Assembly: GCA_947474395.1 (NCBI GenBank)
Contig: CANJID010000012.1
Span: 1 to 64,000, forward strand
Length of the DNA: 64,000 nucleotides
Direction of reading: 5' to 3'
From: Caulobacterales bacterium
GTDB taxonomy: Bacteria; Pseudomonadota; Alphaproteobacteria; Caulobacterales; Caulobacteraceae
The translations under genes and the position numbers were made by a program. Below are positions 37,313 through 46,714 of the stretch, in pieces; position 1 is the first letter of the stretch, and every line of letters starts with the position of its first letter. The notes under the pieces are model-generated. The model was not told where the DNA came from, ran no database searches, and worked only from the letters and a program-made list of their open reading frames with translations.

Positions 37313-37633
37313 ATGGGCGCGGGCGACAGCGAAGACTTCGTCTATGACGAGGCCACGGGCGAATGGCTCAGCCCGGCCGAGGTGGCGGCCAAGGCGCCGG
37401 CGACGGTCGCGGGCGGGGTCGAGGTGCGGGACGCCCTGGGCCAGCTCCTGGCCAACGGCGACGCCGTGGTCCTGGTCAAGGACCTCGAGGTCAAGGGCGC
37501 CACGGGGCAGGTCCTCAAGCGCGGCACCCGCATCAAGTCGATCAAGCTGACCGGCGACGCCCAGGAGATCGACTGCCGGTTCGAGGGCATCAAGGGCCTC
37601 GTCCTGCGCGCGGAGTTCGTGAAGAAGGCCTGA
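37313..37633 (+). CDS. PhnA/YjdM-type domain protein
   Basis: A 106-residue protein matching the PhnA (YjdM) C-terminal domain: EVRDALGQLLANGDAVVLVKDLEVKG and VLKRGTRIKSIKLTG followed by DCRFEGIKGLVLRAEFVKK. The zinc-ribbon domain found at the N-terminus of many family members is missing and replaced by a short acidic lead. The old name for the phosphonate operon is misleading; real function is unknown. Convergent with the SGNH hydrolase gene, whose end is 5 bases away. Confidence 0.8.
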   Translation: MGAGDSEDFVYDEATGEWLSPAEVAAKAPATVAGGVEVRDALGQLLANGDAVVLVKDLEVKGATGQVLKRGTRIKSIKLTGDAQEIDCRFEGIKGLVLRAEFVKKA

Positions 37634-37637
37634 GGCT

Positions 37638-38843
37638 TCAGGGAGCCTGGAACAGCTTCAGGTCTATGGCCTCGCCCATGGCGCGGTAGCCTGCGTCGTT
37701 CGGGTGCAGGTGGTCGCCGGAATCGAAGGCCGGCTTCAGGCCGCGGGCGGCCGGGTTCTGCAGCACCGCGTCGAAGTCGATGTAGCCGTCGAAGAGGGTG
37801 CTGGCGCGGACCAGGGCGTTGAGCTTGCGGCGCTCGGCTTCCTGGGCGTCGGTCCAACCCGTGGTCCCGTCGGGGGTGACGGGGGCCGCGATCACCTTGA
37901 TCCCCCGCTGGCGCGCCCGGTGCACGATCTGCTGGTAGGCGGTGAACAGGGCCTGGGCGTCCGCCCCGTCGCGGGGAAGCAGGCTGAGGTCGTTACGTCC
38001 CTCGAACAGGATCATATGGGTCAGGCCGGGCTGGCTCAGCACGTCGCGATCGAAGCGCGCCAGGGCCGAAACGCCCCCGCCGTCGCTGGTGACCCGGTTT
38101 CCGGAAATGCCCAGGTTGACCACGCCGGTGGGGACGCCGGAACTCGCGGCGAGCCGGTCCGCCAGCCGGTCGGGCCAGGCGCCGTAGGTGTCGACCGTGG
38201 ACCGGAACCCGTCGACGATCGAGGCCCCCAGGGCGGCGATCACCTGGGTCGGCTGGGTCGCCCACACCGAGACGCCGGTGAGGAACACGCGGTAGCTGCT
38301 CCTGGCCGTCACCGGGAACTCCGACTGGCGGGTGAAGTCGCCTGGCGCGGACACCAGGGTGGTGTGCAGGCCGGTGCTGTGGACGGTCTGGATCGCCGTC
38401 CTGTCCGGCAGGTAGAGGCTGATCTCGGCCTCGCCCAGGCGGGCCACGGGAAGGGAGACCGGATCGCTGACGGCCGGCGCTCCCGGCGGGATGACGATAG
38501 AGGCCCCGCCGCCGAAGGTCAGGGCGCGCACCTGGCCCTTAGACGAGATGGAGGCGGCCCCGATCCGAAGGGGCCTTGTCCCGTACTCATTGCTCAGCCG
38601 GACCTGCAGCTGGTCGCCGGCCAGGGTCAGGCGCACGGTCTGGCGGATGGTCTGGTTCTCGACCTGGGCGAAGGCGAGGGTCGTGCCCGCCGCCACGTCC
38701 TGCGGCGCGGTCGCCCAGGCGGCGGCCCAGTGTCCGGCCGCCGGCGTCGCCGCCGCCCTTGCCGACGGGGCGGACATCCCGATCGCCAGGAGCGCCGCGC
38801 CGAGCAGGCAGAACGTTCGCAACGGCGGCAGGAACGGACTCAT
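37638..38843 (-). CDS. Secreted SGNH/GDSL hydrolase
   Basis: A 401-residue exported esterase-like protein with signal peptide (to about residue 30, ending SARA). It first has a beta-sandwich-like region (about 35-200), then the hydrolase: IAALGASIVDGFRS, where the family GDS motif reads GAS, VNLGISGNRV, MILFEGRNDLS and the C-terminal DHLHPNDAGYRAMG with the Asp-His pair. The Ser nucleophile is kept. The substrate could be an acylated sugar or polysaccharide; no specific one can be read. Confidence 0.84.
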   Translation of the reverse strand: MSPFLPPLRTFCLLGAALLAIGMSAPSARAAATPAAGHWAAAWATAPQDVAAGTTLAFAQVENQTIRQTVRLTLAGDQLQVRLSNEYGTRPLRIGAASISSKGQVRALTFGGGASIVIPPGAPAVSDPVSLPVARLGEAEISLYLPDRTAIQTVHSTGLHTTLVSAPGDFTRQSEFPVTARSSYRVFLTGVSVWATQPTQVIAALGASIVDGFRSTVDTYGAWPDRLADRLAASSGVPTGVVNLGISGNRVTSDGGGVSALARFDRDVLSQPGLTHMILFEGRNDLSLLPRDGADAQALFTAYQQIVHRARQRGIKVIAAPVTPDGTTGWTDAQEAERRKLNALVRASTLFDGYIDFDAVLQNPAARGLKPAFDSGDHLHPNDAGYRAMGEAIDLKLFQAP

Positions 38844-38873
38844 GACGGCCTCCCCCTAAGTTATGCGTCGCGG

Positions 38874-40004
38874 CTAGACGTTCGCCCGCTTCACGCAGTC
38901 CGGCCTGATCTGGGCGATGGTGGGGGCGCCCACCACCCGCATGGCCTGGGTCAGTTCGGAGCGCACGCGGTCGTAGGCGCTCTGCACGCCCATCCAGCCG
39001 CCCAGCCCCAGGGCGAAGTCGAACGGCCGGCCGATCGCCACCGCATTGGCGCCGAGGGCCAGGGCTTTCAGCACGTCGATGCCGTGGCGCACGCCCCCGT
39101 CCAGGATGATGGGGATACGCTTGTTCACCGCCCTGGCGATGCCCGGCAGGACGTCGAGGGTCGCGGGCATGGTGTCGAGCTGGCGGCCGCCATGGTTGGA
39201 GATTTGGATCCCCGCCATGCCGGTCTCCACCGCCATGATGGCGAGGTCGGGGGTCAGCACCCCCTTGAGGATCACCGGCAGGCCGGAAGCCTCCTGCACG
39301 AAATTCACGTCGTCCCAGTTCAGCGCGCCCTTCGGGGCCGAGGTGCGGCCGCCGTAGTTGCCTTGGGCGACCACCGGCGTGTAGCCGAGCCGCTGGGCGC
39401 GCAGGGGGTTGGGGCCGGCGTAGGAATCGACGGTGAGGGCGACGGCGGTATAGCCGGCCGCCTTGGCGCGCTGCAGGAACTCGCGGGCGATGCCCCGGTC
39501 GCCGGGCAGGTAGAGCTGGAACCACTTGGGTCCCTTGGTGGCCGCGGCGATCTCCTCCATCGTCTTGGTCGACGCGGTGGAAGCCATCATCAGCCCGCCG
39601 CCCTCGCCGGTGCCCTGGCTCATTCCGACGTCGGCGGAGACGTGCACCAGCCCCTGGCCGCCCAGGGGGGCGGTGATGACCGGCAGGGACAGCTTCGAGC
39701 CCAGGATCGTGGTGGAGAGGTCCGGCGGCCCGACGGCCGAGAGGTAGAGGGGCTCGATCACCCAGCGCTCGAAGGCCTTGCGGTTCTCGCGCAGGGTCCA
39801 TTCGTTCCCGCCGCCCCCGGCGACATAGGCGAAGGGTCCGGGCGACATCACCTTCTCGGCGGCCTTCTCCAGGTCCTCGAGGTCGAGGACGGTGAGCTTC
39901 TTGACCTCCGACAGCACCGGCATGGGCTGTGCCCAAGCAGAGTTTCGGCCGGCGCCGGCCACGGTCAGGGCAGCTCCGGCCGCGATCAAGTCCCGGCGTC
40001 TCAC
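38874..40004 (-). CDS. Exported FMN-dependent 2-hydroxy acid dehydrogenase/oxidase
   Basis: Family of lactate/glycolate oxidases, which oxidise 2-hydroxy acids through FMN. The 376 residues begin with a twin-arginine-type leader ([19 protein letters not shown], cleavage near AWA). The catalytic region shows [16 protein letters not shown], the FMN/phosphate region [19 protein letters not shown] and AIGRPF. The GTG start at 40004 overlaps the bioB stop (GTGA). Tat export of this family to the periplasm is less common and should be tested. Substrate unclear. Confidence 0.82.
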   Translation of the reverse strand: MRRRDLIAAGAALTVAGAGRNSAWAQPMPVLSEVKKLTVLDLEDLEKAAEKVMSPGPFAYVAGGGGNEWTLRENRKAFERWVIEPLYLSAVGPPDLSTTILGSKLSLPVITAPLGGQGLVHVSADVGMSQGTGEGGGLMMASTASTKTMEEIAAATKGPKWFQLYLPGDRGIAREFLQRAKAAGYTAVALTVDSYAGPNPLRAQRLGYTPVVAQGNYGGRTSAPKGALNWDDVNFVQEASGLPVILKGVLTPDLAIMAVETGMAGIQISNHGGRQLDTMPATLDVLPGIARAVNKRIPIILDGGVRHGIDVLKALALGANAVAIGRPFDFALGLGGWMGVQSAYDRVRSELTQAMRVVGAPTIAQIRPDCVKRANV

Positions 40005-40972
40005 AGTCGCGCCTCCATGGTCATGGGCTTCATGCCGAGGTCGGCCAGCAGGGCGGCGTCCTCGTCCATCTCGGGGTTAGAAGTCGTCAGCAGGCGCCCG
40101 CCGACGAAGATCGAGTTGGCTCCGGCCAGGAACGCCAGGGCCTGCAGCTCGCGGCTCATGGTCTCGCGGCCCGCCGACAGGCGCACCACCGAGCGGGGCA
40201 TGACGATGCGGGCGACCGCCAGGGTGCGGACGAACTCCAGCGGATCGAGCGGCGGGCTATCCCCCAACGGGGTGCCGGGGATGGGGACCAGGGCGTTGAT
40301 CGGCACGGACTCGGGGTGGACGGGCAGGGTCGCCAGGGCGTGCAGCAGGCCGGCGCGGTCGCCCCGCCCCTCGCCCATGCCGACGATGCCGCCGCAACAG
40401 ACCGCCATCCCGGCCTCCCGCACAAAGTCGAGGGTCTCCAGCCGGTCGCCGTAGGTGCGGGTGGTGACGACCCGGGCGTAGTCCTCCGGCGAGGTGTCGA
40501 GGTTGTGGTTGTAGTAGTCCAGCCCCGCCGCCTTCAGGGCCTGCGCCTGGGGCTCGGTCAGCATGCCCAGCGTCGCGCAGGTCTCCAGCCCCAGGGCCTT
40601 CACCCCGGCGATCATGGCCTCCAGCTTCGGCAGGTCCCGGTCCTTTATGTCCCGCCAGGCCGCGCCCATGCAGAAGCGCTGGGCGCCGGCGTCCTTGGCG
40701 CGCCTTGCCTCGGCGACCACCGCCTCGGGGGCCATCAGGCGCGAGGCCGCCAAGCCTGTGTCGAAATGGGCGGACTGGCTGCAATAGCCGCAGTCCTCGG
40801 CGCAGCCGCCGGTCTTGACCGACAACAGCTGGGAGAGCTGCACCTCGGCAGGGTCGAAGTGCGCCCGATGAACGCTCGCCGCCCGGAAGATCAGCTCGGG
40901 GAAGGCCAGGTCGAACAGGCCTTGCACCTCGGCGCGGGTCCAGTCGCTGCGGGGCTGCGCGGGGTCGGTCAT
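40001..40972 (-). CDS. bioB: Biotin synthase BioB
   Basis: Radical SAM enzyme that inserts sulfur into dethiobiotin. The 323 residues carry the cluster motif [13 protein letters not shown], the YYNHNLDTS region, [12 protein letters not shown] and a [13 protein letters not shown] with the 2Fe-2S Arg. The rest of the biotin genes are not in the window. It is transcribed toward the FMN enzyme gene, which it overlaps by 4 bases, although no metabolic link is obvious. Confidence 0.94.
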   Translation of the reverse strand: MTDPAQPRSDWTRAEVQGLFDLAFPELIFRAASVHRAHFDPAEVQLSQLLSVKTGGCAEDCGYCSQSAHFDTGLAASRLMAPEAVVAEARRAKDAGAQRFCMGAAWRDIKDRDLPKLEAMIAGVKALGLETCATLGMLTEPQAQALKAAGLDYYNHNLDTSPEDYARVVTTRTYGDRLETLDFVREAGMAVCCGGIVGMGEGRGDRAGLLHALATLPVHPESVPINALVPIPGTPLGDSPPLDPLEFVRTLAVARIVMPRSVVRLSAGRETMSRELQALAFLAGANSIFVGGRLLTTSNPEMDEDAALLADLGMKPMTMEARL

Positions 40973-41083
40973 CGCGGGTCCGAAATCATTGCAAAAAACG
41001 GCGCGGGCACGGGAGCACTTGGCGCTTCATTAAGCAATGCCGCCTCAGAGTGGGTAAGGTTAACGAGAGATTCGGAGCCGCCC

Positions 41084-42400
41084 ATGCCGGCCGCCACCGC
41101 CCGGGCTCTTGAGCCCCACAGGTATGCTGCTTCCGAGGCCCTGCTTGAGCGGGCGCGGAAGACGATCCCGCTCGGGGCGCAGACCTTTTCCAAGTCCGTC
41201 ACCCAGCTGCCTTTCGGCTCGGCGCCCCTGTTCGCGTCCCGCGCCAAGGGGGCGACCCTGTGGGACGAGGACGGCAATCCCTACACCGACTTCTGCAACG
41301 CGCTCTGCGCCGTGACACTCGGCTACGCCGACCCGGACGTGAACGCTGCGGCCATGATGCAGATCGCCGAAGGGAGCCTGTTCTCGCTCTCCCATCGCCT
41401 GGAGGCCGAGGTCGCCGAGATGATCTCGGCCATGGTCCCCTGCGCGGAGATGGTGCGCTTCGGCAAGAACGGCTCGGACGCCACCACGGCGGCGGTCCGC
41501 ATCGCCCGCGCCTATACAGGCCGCGATCTCGTCCTGATGTGCGGCTATCACGGCTGGCAGGACTGGTCGATCGGGACCACAACCCGGCACAAGGGCGTGC
41601 CGTCGGCCATCCGTGAACTGACGATCACCTTCCCCTACGACGACGTGGCGGCCCTGGAAGGGCTGCTGCAGCGCCACGACGGCGAGGTGGCGGCCATCAT
41701 CATGGAGCCGATGAACGTCCGCGCCCCGTCGCCGGGCTACCTGACGGCGGTGCGGCGTCTGGCGGACCGCTATCGCGTGGTCCTGATCTTCGACGAGACC
41801 ATCACCGGCTTTCGCCTGCACGACGGCGGCGCCCAGGCCCTGTTCGGGGTGACGCCGGACCTGGCGACCTTCGGCAAGGGCCTCGCCAACGGCTTCCCAC
41901 TCTCGGCGGTGGCCGGCAAGAAGGCGCTGATGATGGAGATGGAGGAGATATTCGTCTCCTCGACCATGGGAGGGGAGGCGGTCTCCCTGGCCGCCGCCCG
42001 CGCCGTGCTGCGCAAGCTGCAGCGCGAGCCCGTGATCCCCTCCATGCGCATCCGCGGCGCGGAAATTCAGGCGGAGGTCGAGGCCGCGCTGACGACGTGC
42101 GGCGCGGACGCCTTCGCCACCGTGAGCGGCGACCCGACCTGGAGCTTCCTGACCTTCTCGGCTCCCGAGGGCATCGACGTCTGGTCGCTGAAGACCCTGT
42201 TCCTGCAGGAGATCTTCGCCCGGGGCCTGTTCATGCTCGGCACCCACAACCTCTCCTACGCCCACGGTGACGAAGAGGTCAGCCACCTGGTCTCGGTCTA
42301 TCGCGAGGTCCTGCCCATGCTCGCCGAGGCCGTGCAGGCCGGCGACGTGGAGCGGCGCCTGGTCTGCGCGCCCCTCAAGCCGCTGTTCGCGGTGCGATGA
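41084..42400 (+). CDS. Glutamate-1-semialdehyde aminomutase-like class III aminotransferase
   Basis: PLP enzyme of the GSA aminotransferase family. The 438 residues show FGKNGSDATTAAVRIARAYTG, CGYHGWQDW, IIMEPMNVRAPSPGYL, LIFDETITGFR and the PLP lysine in TFGKGLANGFPLSAV. It is unlikely to be HemL, since its neighbours are an aldo/keto reductase and an SpsF-like cytidylyltransferase with 4-base and 13-base gaps. Aminotransferases of this set are found in polysaccharide and flagellin-glycan loci; here it likely aminates a keto sugar or sugar acid. The ATG at 41084 was chosen; the longer frame runs over bioB. Confidence 0.8.
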   Translation: MPAATARALEPHRYAASEALLERARKTIPLGAQTFSKSVTQLPFGSAPLFASRAKGATLWDEDGNPYTDFCNALCAVTLGYADPDVNAAAMMQIAEGSLFSLSHRLEAEVAEMISAMVPCAEMVRFGKNGSDATTAAVRIARAYTGRDLVLMCGYHGWQDWSIGTTTRHKGVPSAIRELTITFPYDDVAALEGLLQRHDGEVAAIIMEPMNVRAPSPGYLTAVRRLADRYRVVLIFDETITGFRLHDGGAQALFGVTPDLATFGKGLANGFPLSAVAGKKALMMEMEEIFVSSTMGGEAVSLAAARAVLRKLQREPVIPSMRIRGAEIQAEVEAALTTCGADAFATVSGDPTWSFLTFSAPEGIDVWSLKTLFLQEIFARGLFMLGTHNLSYAHGDEEVSHLVSVYREVLPMLAEAVQAGDVERRLVCAPLKPLFAVR

Positions 42401-43290
42401 CTGCCCGGACCCGCAAGGCGAGGCTGGCCAAGCTCGGGCTCGGCACGGCCCAGTTCGGTCTCGACTACGGGGTCTCCAACACCCGCGGCCGGATGAGCGA
42501 CGCGGAGGCCGCCGCGACCCTGCAGCTGGCGGCCCTCTCCGGGATCGGCGTGGTCGACACCGCCGCCCAGTACGGCGAGGCCGAGGACGTGCTCGGCCGC
42601 CTCCTGCCCAAGCCCCACACCTTCCGCCTGATCACCAAGACCGCGCCCCTGACCAAGGGCGTCGACGCGGTGGAATCGCGCGCCCGCGCCTCGCTGGAGC
42701 GCATGGGGGTGGAGAGCGCCGAAGCCCTGCTGGTCCACTCCACCGCCGACCTGATGTCCGCCGACGGCCCGGCCCTGTGGGACCGGATGAAGCGGCTGAA
42801 GGACGAAGGCCTGTTCCGCAGCATCGGCATTTCCGCCTACGCCGGGGACGACCCCCTCGGCCTCGCCCGCCGGTTCAAGCCGGACCTGATGCAGCTGCCC
42901 GCCAGCGTGCTCGACCAGCGCCTGATCAAGGGCGGTGTCCTGACCGAGATCGCGGCCCTGGGCGTCGAAATCCATCTGCGCTCCATTTTCCTGCAGGGCC
43001 TGCTGTTCCTGCCCCGCGACGGCCTGCCCGAGCGCCTCTCCGGCGCGGGCCCTGGCCTGTCGCGCATCCGCCGCGCCATGGCGGAAGCCGGCGCCGATCC
43101 CCTGCAGGCGGCCCTGGCCTTCGTGCTCGGCCGCCCCGAAGCCTCGGCCGTGGTGGTGGGGGTCTCCTCAGCCCAGGAGCTGCGCGCCATCGTCGCAGCC
43201 GCCAGCGCGCCCGCGCCGTCCCTCGATTGGAGCTCGCTCGCCCTCGACCATCCCCTCGCCCTCGATCCCCACCGCTGGGCGGCCGCCTGA
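42397..43290 (+). CDS. Aldo/keto reductase in the sugar operon
   Basis: NADPH-dependent reductase of 297 residues with LGLGTAQFGLDYGVSN, VVDTAAQYGEAEDVLGRLL, the catalytic Tyr in AQYGEAE, LVHSTADL in place of the common LLH, and IHLRSIFLQGLL with Ser/Arg NADP-binding residues near the end (VVVGVSSAQELR). It overlaps the aminotransferase gene by 4 bases, so they are translationally coupled. It probably reduces an intermediate of the same pathway. Confidence 0.82.
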   Translation: MTARTRKARLAKLGLGTAQFGLDYGVSNTRGRMSDAEAAATLQLAALSGIGVVDTAAQYGEAEDVLGRLLPKPHTFRLITKTAPLTKGVDAVESRARASLERMGVESAEALLVHSTADLMSADGPALWDRMKRLKDEGLFRSIGISAYAGDDPLGLARRFKPDLMQLPASVLDQRLIKGGVLTEIAALGVEIHLRSIFLQGLLFLPRDGLPERLSGAGPGLSRIRRAMAEAGADPLQAALAFVLGRPEASAVVVGVSSAQELRAIVAAASAPAPSLDWSSLALDHPLALDPHRWAAA

Positions 43291-43303
43291 TGGAGCTTCG
43301 CGT

Positions 43304-44029
43304 ATGATCCTCGGCGTTCTCCAGGCCCGCACCTCCTCCAGTCGCATGCCCGGCAAGGTCATGGCGCCGATCCTCCAGGAGCCGATGATCTGGCGGCAGA
43401 TCGAGCGCATCCGCCGGGCCCGCAGCCTCGACAAGCTGGTGGTGGCGACATCCGAGGAGCCCTCCGACGACGGCCTCGCCGGCTTCCTGCTCGGGCGCGG
43501 CATGACGGTCTACCGGGGCGAGCTGAACGACGTCCTGGGCCGCTTCGCGGCCTGCGCCGAGGCCTGGGGCCCGACCCATGTGGTGCGGATGACCGCCGAC
43601 TGCCCGCTGATCGAGCCCCGCCTGATCGACGCCGTGGTTGCCCTCGCCCTGGAGAACCGCGCCGCCTACGCCACCAATTTTGAACCCAGAACCTATCCGG
43701 ACGGGCTCGATGTCGAGGTGATGACCGCCGAGGCCCTGGCCACGGCCCACCGGGAGGCCAGCGAGACCTACGACCGCGAGCACGTCACCCCGTTCCTGCG
43801 CAACCGCCCACAACGCTTTCCGCAGGGGAGCCTGGTCCAGGCGACCGACCTCGGCGCCCTGCGCTGGACCGTGGACCGCCCCGAGGACTTCGCCTTCGTC
43901 CGCGCCGTCTATGAAGCTCTCTACACGGACGATCCCGACTTCGGCATGGAGGAAATCCTCGACCTCCTGGACCGCCGCCCCGACATCGCCGCCTTGAGCG
44001 AGCGCTGCCTCCAGGCCGCGGCCGCCTAA
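43304..44029 (+). CDS. SpsF-like cytidylyltransferase
   Basis: A 241-residue nucleotidyltransferase of the CTP-transf_3 family (SpsF/NeuA-like). It begins ILGVLQARTSSSRMPGKVM with the nucleotide-binding pattern, has VVATSEEPSDD, VVRMTADCPLIEPRLID with the metal Asp, and YDREHVTPFLRN. It likely forms a CMP- or other NDP-activated sugar acid for cell-surface glycan or spore-coat-type polysaccharide. It starts 13 bases after the reductase and overlaps the convergent EamA gene by 4 bases. Confidence 0.84.
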   Translation: MILGVLQARTSSSRMPGKVMAPILQEPMIWRQIERIRRARSLDKLVVATSEEPSDDGLAGFLLGRGMTVYRGELNDVLGRFAACAEAWGPTHVVRMTADCPLIEPRLIDAVVALALENRAAYATNFEPRTYPDGLDVEVMTAEALATAHREASETYDREHVTPFLRNRPQRFPQGSLVQATDLGALRWTVDRPEDFAFVRAVYEALYTDDPDFGMEEILDLLDRRPDIAALSERCLQAAAA

Positions 44030-44901
44030 CCCATCGCCGACATGATCACCCCGCCCGCCGTGACGCAGGCGGCGATGCGTTGGCGCAGCGTCATGCGCTC
44101 CTTGAAGATCCGCCGCCCGGCGAGGGAGGCGAAGGGAATCTCCAGCACATTGATGGCGCGGACCGGACCGGCGGGGGCCATGGCCAGGGCCACGAACCAC
44201 ATGGCCGAGGCGGTGGAGCCGAACAGGCCCGCGTAGATCGACTCCCGCCAGGACTTCAGGGCGGCGACCAGGGAGGCCCGGTCGCGCATCGCCAGATAGG
44301 CGACCAGCCCGACCGATTGGACCGCCTGCACGACCCCGACCGTGACGATGCCGGCCAGCACCGGATGGGCGCCGTCGAGGGCCAGGCCCGCCTGTCGAAA
44401 GCCGTTGGTGGCGATGCCGAAGCCGCACCCCGACGCCAGGCCGAACCAGGCCCCGCTCCAGTCCTTGGCCCCCTGGCGCGGCCAGGAGAGGACCATCAGG
44501 CCGGTGGTCGCCAGCGCGATCCCCGCCCAGGTCATGGGGTGCAGTTTGTCGCCGAACCCGATCAGGCCGATCAGGGCAGACATGGGCAGCGAGCTCTGCT
44601 GGAAACAGGTGCCGAGGGCAAAGCTCGACCGTCGCATGGAGACCAGCAGGGACGCGGTCGCGCCCACCTGCGCCGCCGCGCCCGCCAGGGCCGCGATCCA
44701 GAACCGCGTCGAGACGTGCGGCGCCGCGCCGGGCGTCAGGGCGAAGGCCACGGCGATGGCGACGAGGGTGAAGGGCAGGCCGAACAGGAAGCGCACCAGG
44801 GTCGCGCCCCACGGCCCCGCGGCGGGCAGGAGGCCCCGCTGCAGACTGTTGCGCGCGACCTGGAAGCCCGCCGCCCCGGCGCTCAGGAATATCCACAGCA
44901 T
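44026..44901 (-). CDS. EamA/DMT family transporter
   Basis: A 291-residue inner-membrane protein with ten hydrophobic segments in two five-helix halves. It has VRFLFGLPFTLVAIAVAF, SSLPMSALIGLIGFGD and AMAPAGPVRAINVLEIPFA (EamA-type). Being convergent with the sugar operon, it may export or import a related compound, but no evidence ties the two. No signal peptide. Confidence 0.82.
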   Translation of the reverse strand: MLWIFLSAGAAGFQVARNSLQRGLLPAAGPWGATLVRFLFGLPFTLVAIAVAFALTPGAAPHVSTRFWIAALAGAAAQVGATASLLVSMRRSSFALGTCFQQSSLPMSALIGLIGFGDKLHPMTWAGIALATTGLMVLSWPRQGAKDWSGAWFGLASGCGFGIATNGFRQAGLALDGAHPVLAGIVTVGVVQAVQSVGLVAYLAMRDRASLVAALKSWRESIYAGLFGSTASAMWFVALAMAPAGPVRAINVLEIPFASLAGRRIFKERMTLRQRIAACVTAGGVIMSAMG

Positions 44902-44917
44902 GGATGATGCTTTCGCC

Positions 44918-44942
44918 CGCCCTCTCCGGTCCGGAGAGGGGC
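44918..44942 (-). terminator. Hairpin between leuA end and EamA start
   Basis: A perfect inverted repeat CCCTCTCCGG (44920-44929) and CCGGAGAGGG (44931-44940). It lies 20 bases past the leuA stop on the minus strand, so it may terminate leuA. No T run is visible. Confidence 0.5.
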
Positions 44943-44961
44943 GTCTGGAAGGATTCGGGTC

Positions 44962-46542
44962 CTAAAACCCGCTGGCGACGACCTGGCCGGGGGCGGCCTT
45001 TTCCCTGCGGGCGAAGAGGTTGTTGAGGGCCGTGACATAGGCCTTGGCCGAGGCGGTCAGGGTGTCGGTGTCCGCCGACTGGCCGGTGGAGATGCGCTCG
45101 TCCTCCTCCAGCCGCACCGAGACCTGGGCCTGGGCGTCGGTGCCTTCGGTGACCGCATGCACCTGGAACAGGCGCAGGATGGCCTGGTGCGGGACGATCT
45201 CGTGGATGGCGTTGAACACCGCGTCCACCGGGCCGTCGCCGGTGGCCTTGGCCGACTTCTCCACCCCGTCCACCACCAGGGTCAGCTCGGCGGTCTGCGG
45301 GCCGTCGGTGCCGGCGATCACCCGCAGGCGGGAGACGACGATGCGCCCCGCTTCCTGGGAGATGCCGTCGTCGACCAGGGCGACGATGTCCTCGTCGAAG
45401 ACGTGCTTCTTCTTGTCGGCCAGTTCCTTGAAGCGGCGGAAGGCGTCGTTCAGGGCGTTGTCGCCCAGCTCGTAGCCCAGGGCCGACAGCTTCTCGCGGA
45501 AGGCGTGGCGGCCGGAGTGCTTGCCCATGACCAGGTTGGTGGCGCCCTGACCGACGGCCTCCGGGGTCATGATCTCGTAGGTGCCCCGGTCCTTCAGCAT
45601 CCCGTCCTGGTGGATGCCGCTCTCGTGGGCGAAGGCGTTCTTGCCGACGATGGCCTTGTTGTACTGCACCGGAAAGCCGGTGATCGCCGACACGTAGCGC
45701 GAGGCCTTGGTGATGTGCTGGGTCTCGATGCCGGTTTTGTAGGGCAGGCGGTCGCCGCGGACCCTCAAGGCCATGACCACCTCTTCCAGGGCGGCGTTGC
45801 CGGCGCGTTCCCCGAGCCCGTTGATCGCGCACTCGACCTGCCGAGCCCCGCCCTGCACCCCGGCCAGGCTGTTGGCGACCGCCAGGCCCAGGTCGTTGTG
45901 GCAGTGGGTGGAGAAGACCACCGTGTCCGCACCCGGAACGGCCTCGATCAGGTCGCGGAAGATGGCGGCGTATTCGTCCGGGTAGGTGTAGCCGACGGTG
46001 TCGGGGATGTTGATGGTCTTGGCCCCGGCGCGGATGGCGGCCTCCACCGCGCGGCGCAGGAACTCCTGCTCGGTGCGGGTGGCGTCCTGGGCGGACCACT
46101 CCACGTCGCCGATGAGGTTGCGGGCGTGGGTCACCGACTTGGTGATGGCCTCCAGCACGTCTTCCGGGCTCATCCGCAGGATGTGGTCGCGGTGCGAGGG
46201 GCTGGTGGAGATGAAGGTGTGGATGCGGCCCCGCGCGGCGGGACGCACGGCCTCGGCGCAGCGCTCGATGTCGGCCACCGAGGCTCGCGCCAGGCCGCAG
46301 ACGGTGGACCTGGTGACGATCTGGGCGATGGCGCGCACGGCCTCGAAGTCGCCGTTGGAGGCGATGGGGAAGCCGGCCTCGATGATGTCGACGCCCATCT
46401 CCTCCAGGATCTTGGCCAGCTCGAGCTTTTCGGCGTGGGACATGGAGGCGCCGGGCGATTGCTCGCCGTCGCGCATGGTGGTGTCGAAGATCAGGACCTG
46501 GGAACGGTCCACGGCAGGGGTGGGGGAAACGGGGGCGGTCAT
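44962..46542 (-). CDS. leuA: 2-isopropylmalate synthase LeuA
   Basis: First enzyme of leucine synthesis; condenses acetyl-CoA and 2-ketoisovalerate. The 526 residues begin at the ATG of 46542 with [16 protein letters not shown], the conserved metal/keto-acid binding region, then [16 protein letters not shown] and [18 protein letters not shown]. The C-terminal allosteric domain with [19 protein letters not shown] follows, so it should be feedback-inhibited by leucine. Upstream are a possible leader peptide and a strong inverted repeat (46594-46604 and 46639-46649). Confidence 0.96.
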   Translation of the reverse strand: MTAPVSPTPAVDRSQVLIFDTTMRDGEQSPGASMSHAEKLELAKILEEMGVDIIEAGFPIASNGDFEAVRAIAQIVTRSTVCGLARASVADIERCAEAVRPAARGRIHTFISTSPSHRDHILRMSPEDVLEAITKSVTHARNLIGDVEWSAQDATRTEQEFLRRAVEAAIRAGAKTINIPDTVGYTYPDEYAAIFRDLIEAVPGADTVVFSTHCHNDLGLAVANSLAGVQGGARQVECAINGLGERAGNAALEEVVMALRVRGDRLPYKTGIETQHITKASRYVSAITGFPVQYNKAIVGKNAFAHESGIHQDGMLKDRGTYEIMTPEAVGQGATNLVMGKHSGRHAFREKLSALGYELGDNALNDAFRRFKELADKKKHVFDEDIVALVDDGISQEAGRIVVSRLRVIAGTDGPQTAELTLVVDGVEKSAKATGDGPVDAVFNAIHEIVPHQAILRLFQVHAVTEGTDAQAQVSVRLEEDERISTGQSADTDTLTASAKAYVTALNNLFARREKAAPGQVVASGF

Positions 46543-46593
46543 GGGGTCACGTCTCGATCTGGAATTTGCGGTTCGGGCTTGGGGTTCCGTTTT

Positions 46594-46649
46594 CCCCTGG
46601 GCGCCCGGCCCGCGACGAGACGCGGACCTAGGCTTGCAGCGCCCAGGGG
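46594..46649 (-). promoter_or_regulatory. Inverted repeat in the leuA leader
   Basis: Perfect 11-base inverted repeat CCCCTGGGCGC (46594-46604) and GCGCCCAGGGG (46639-46649), enclosing 34 bases, ending about 52 bases before the leuA ATG. One arm overlaps codons 19-23 of the mini-ORF at 46628-46708. It resembles a leader RNA structure, though no T run follows the stem. Confidence 0.45.
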
Positions 46650-46708
46650 CGGCTAAGCCCGAGAAGCTCGCGGTCAAGGCGGGCGGCGATGTCGCGCGGT
46701 CCGATCAT
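46628..46708 (-). CDS. Possible leuA leader peptide (26 residues)
   Basis: A 26-residue mini-ORF from the ATG at 46708 to TAG at 46628, sequence beginning MIGPRDIAARLDRELL and ending PWALQA. Five of its residues are Leu, four of them in the second half. It lies 7 bases after the TVP38 stop and ends about 86 bases before leuA. Its end overlaps the inverted repeat, as in attenuation systems. There is no clear ribosome site, so it may be chance. Confidence 0.3.
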   Translation of the reverse strand: MIGPRDIAARLDRELLGLSRPWALQA

Positions 46709-46714
46709 GGGCGG

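Noticed and set aside
42926-46099. A 1057-codon open frame on the minus strand.
   Set aside because: It runs across leuA, the EamA gene and the sugar operon in a shifted frame; the protein is Arg/Gly/Pro-rich with no motif.
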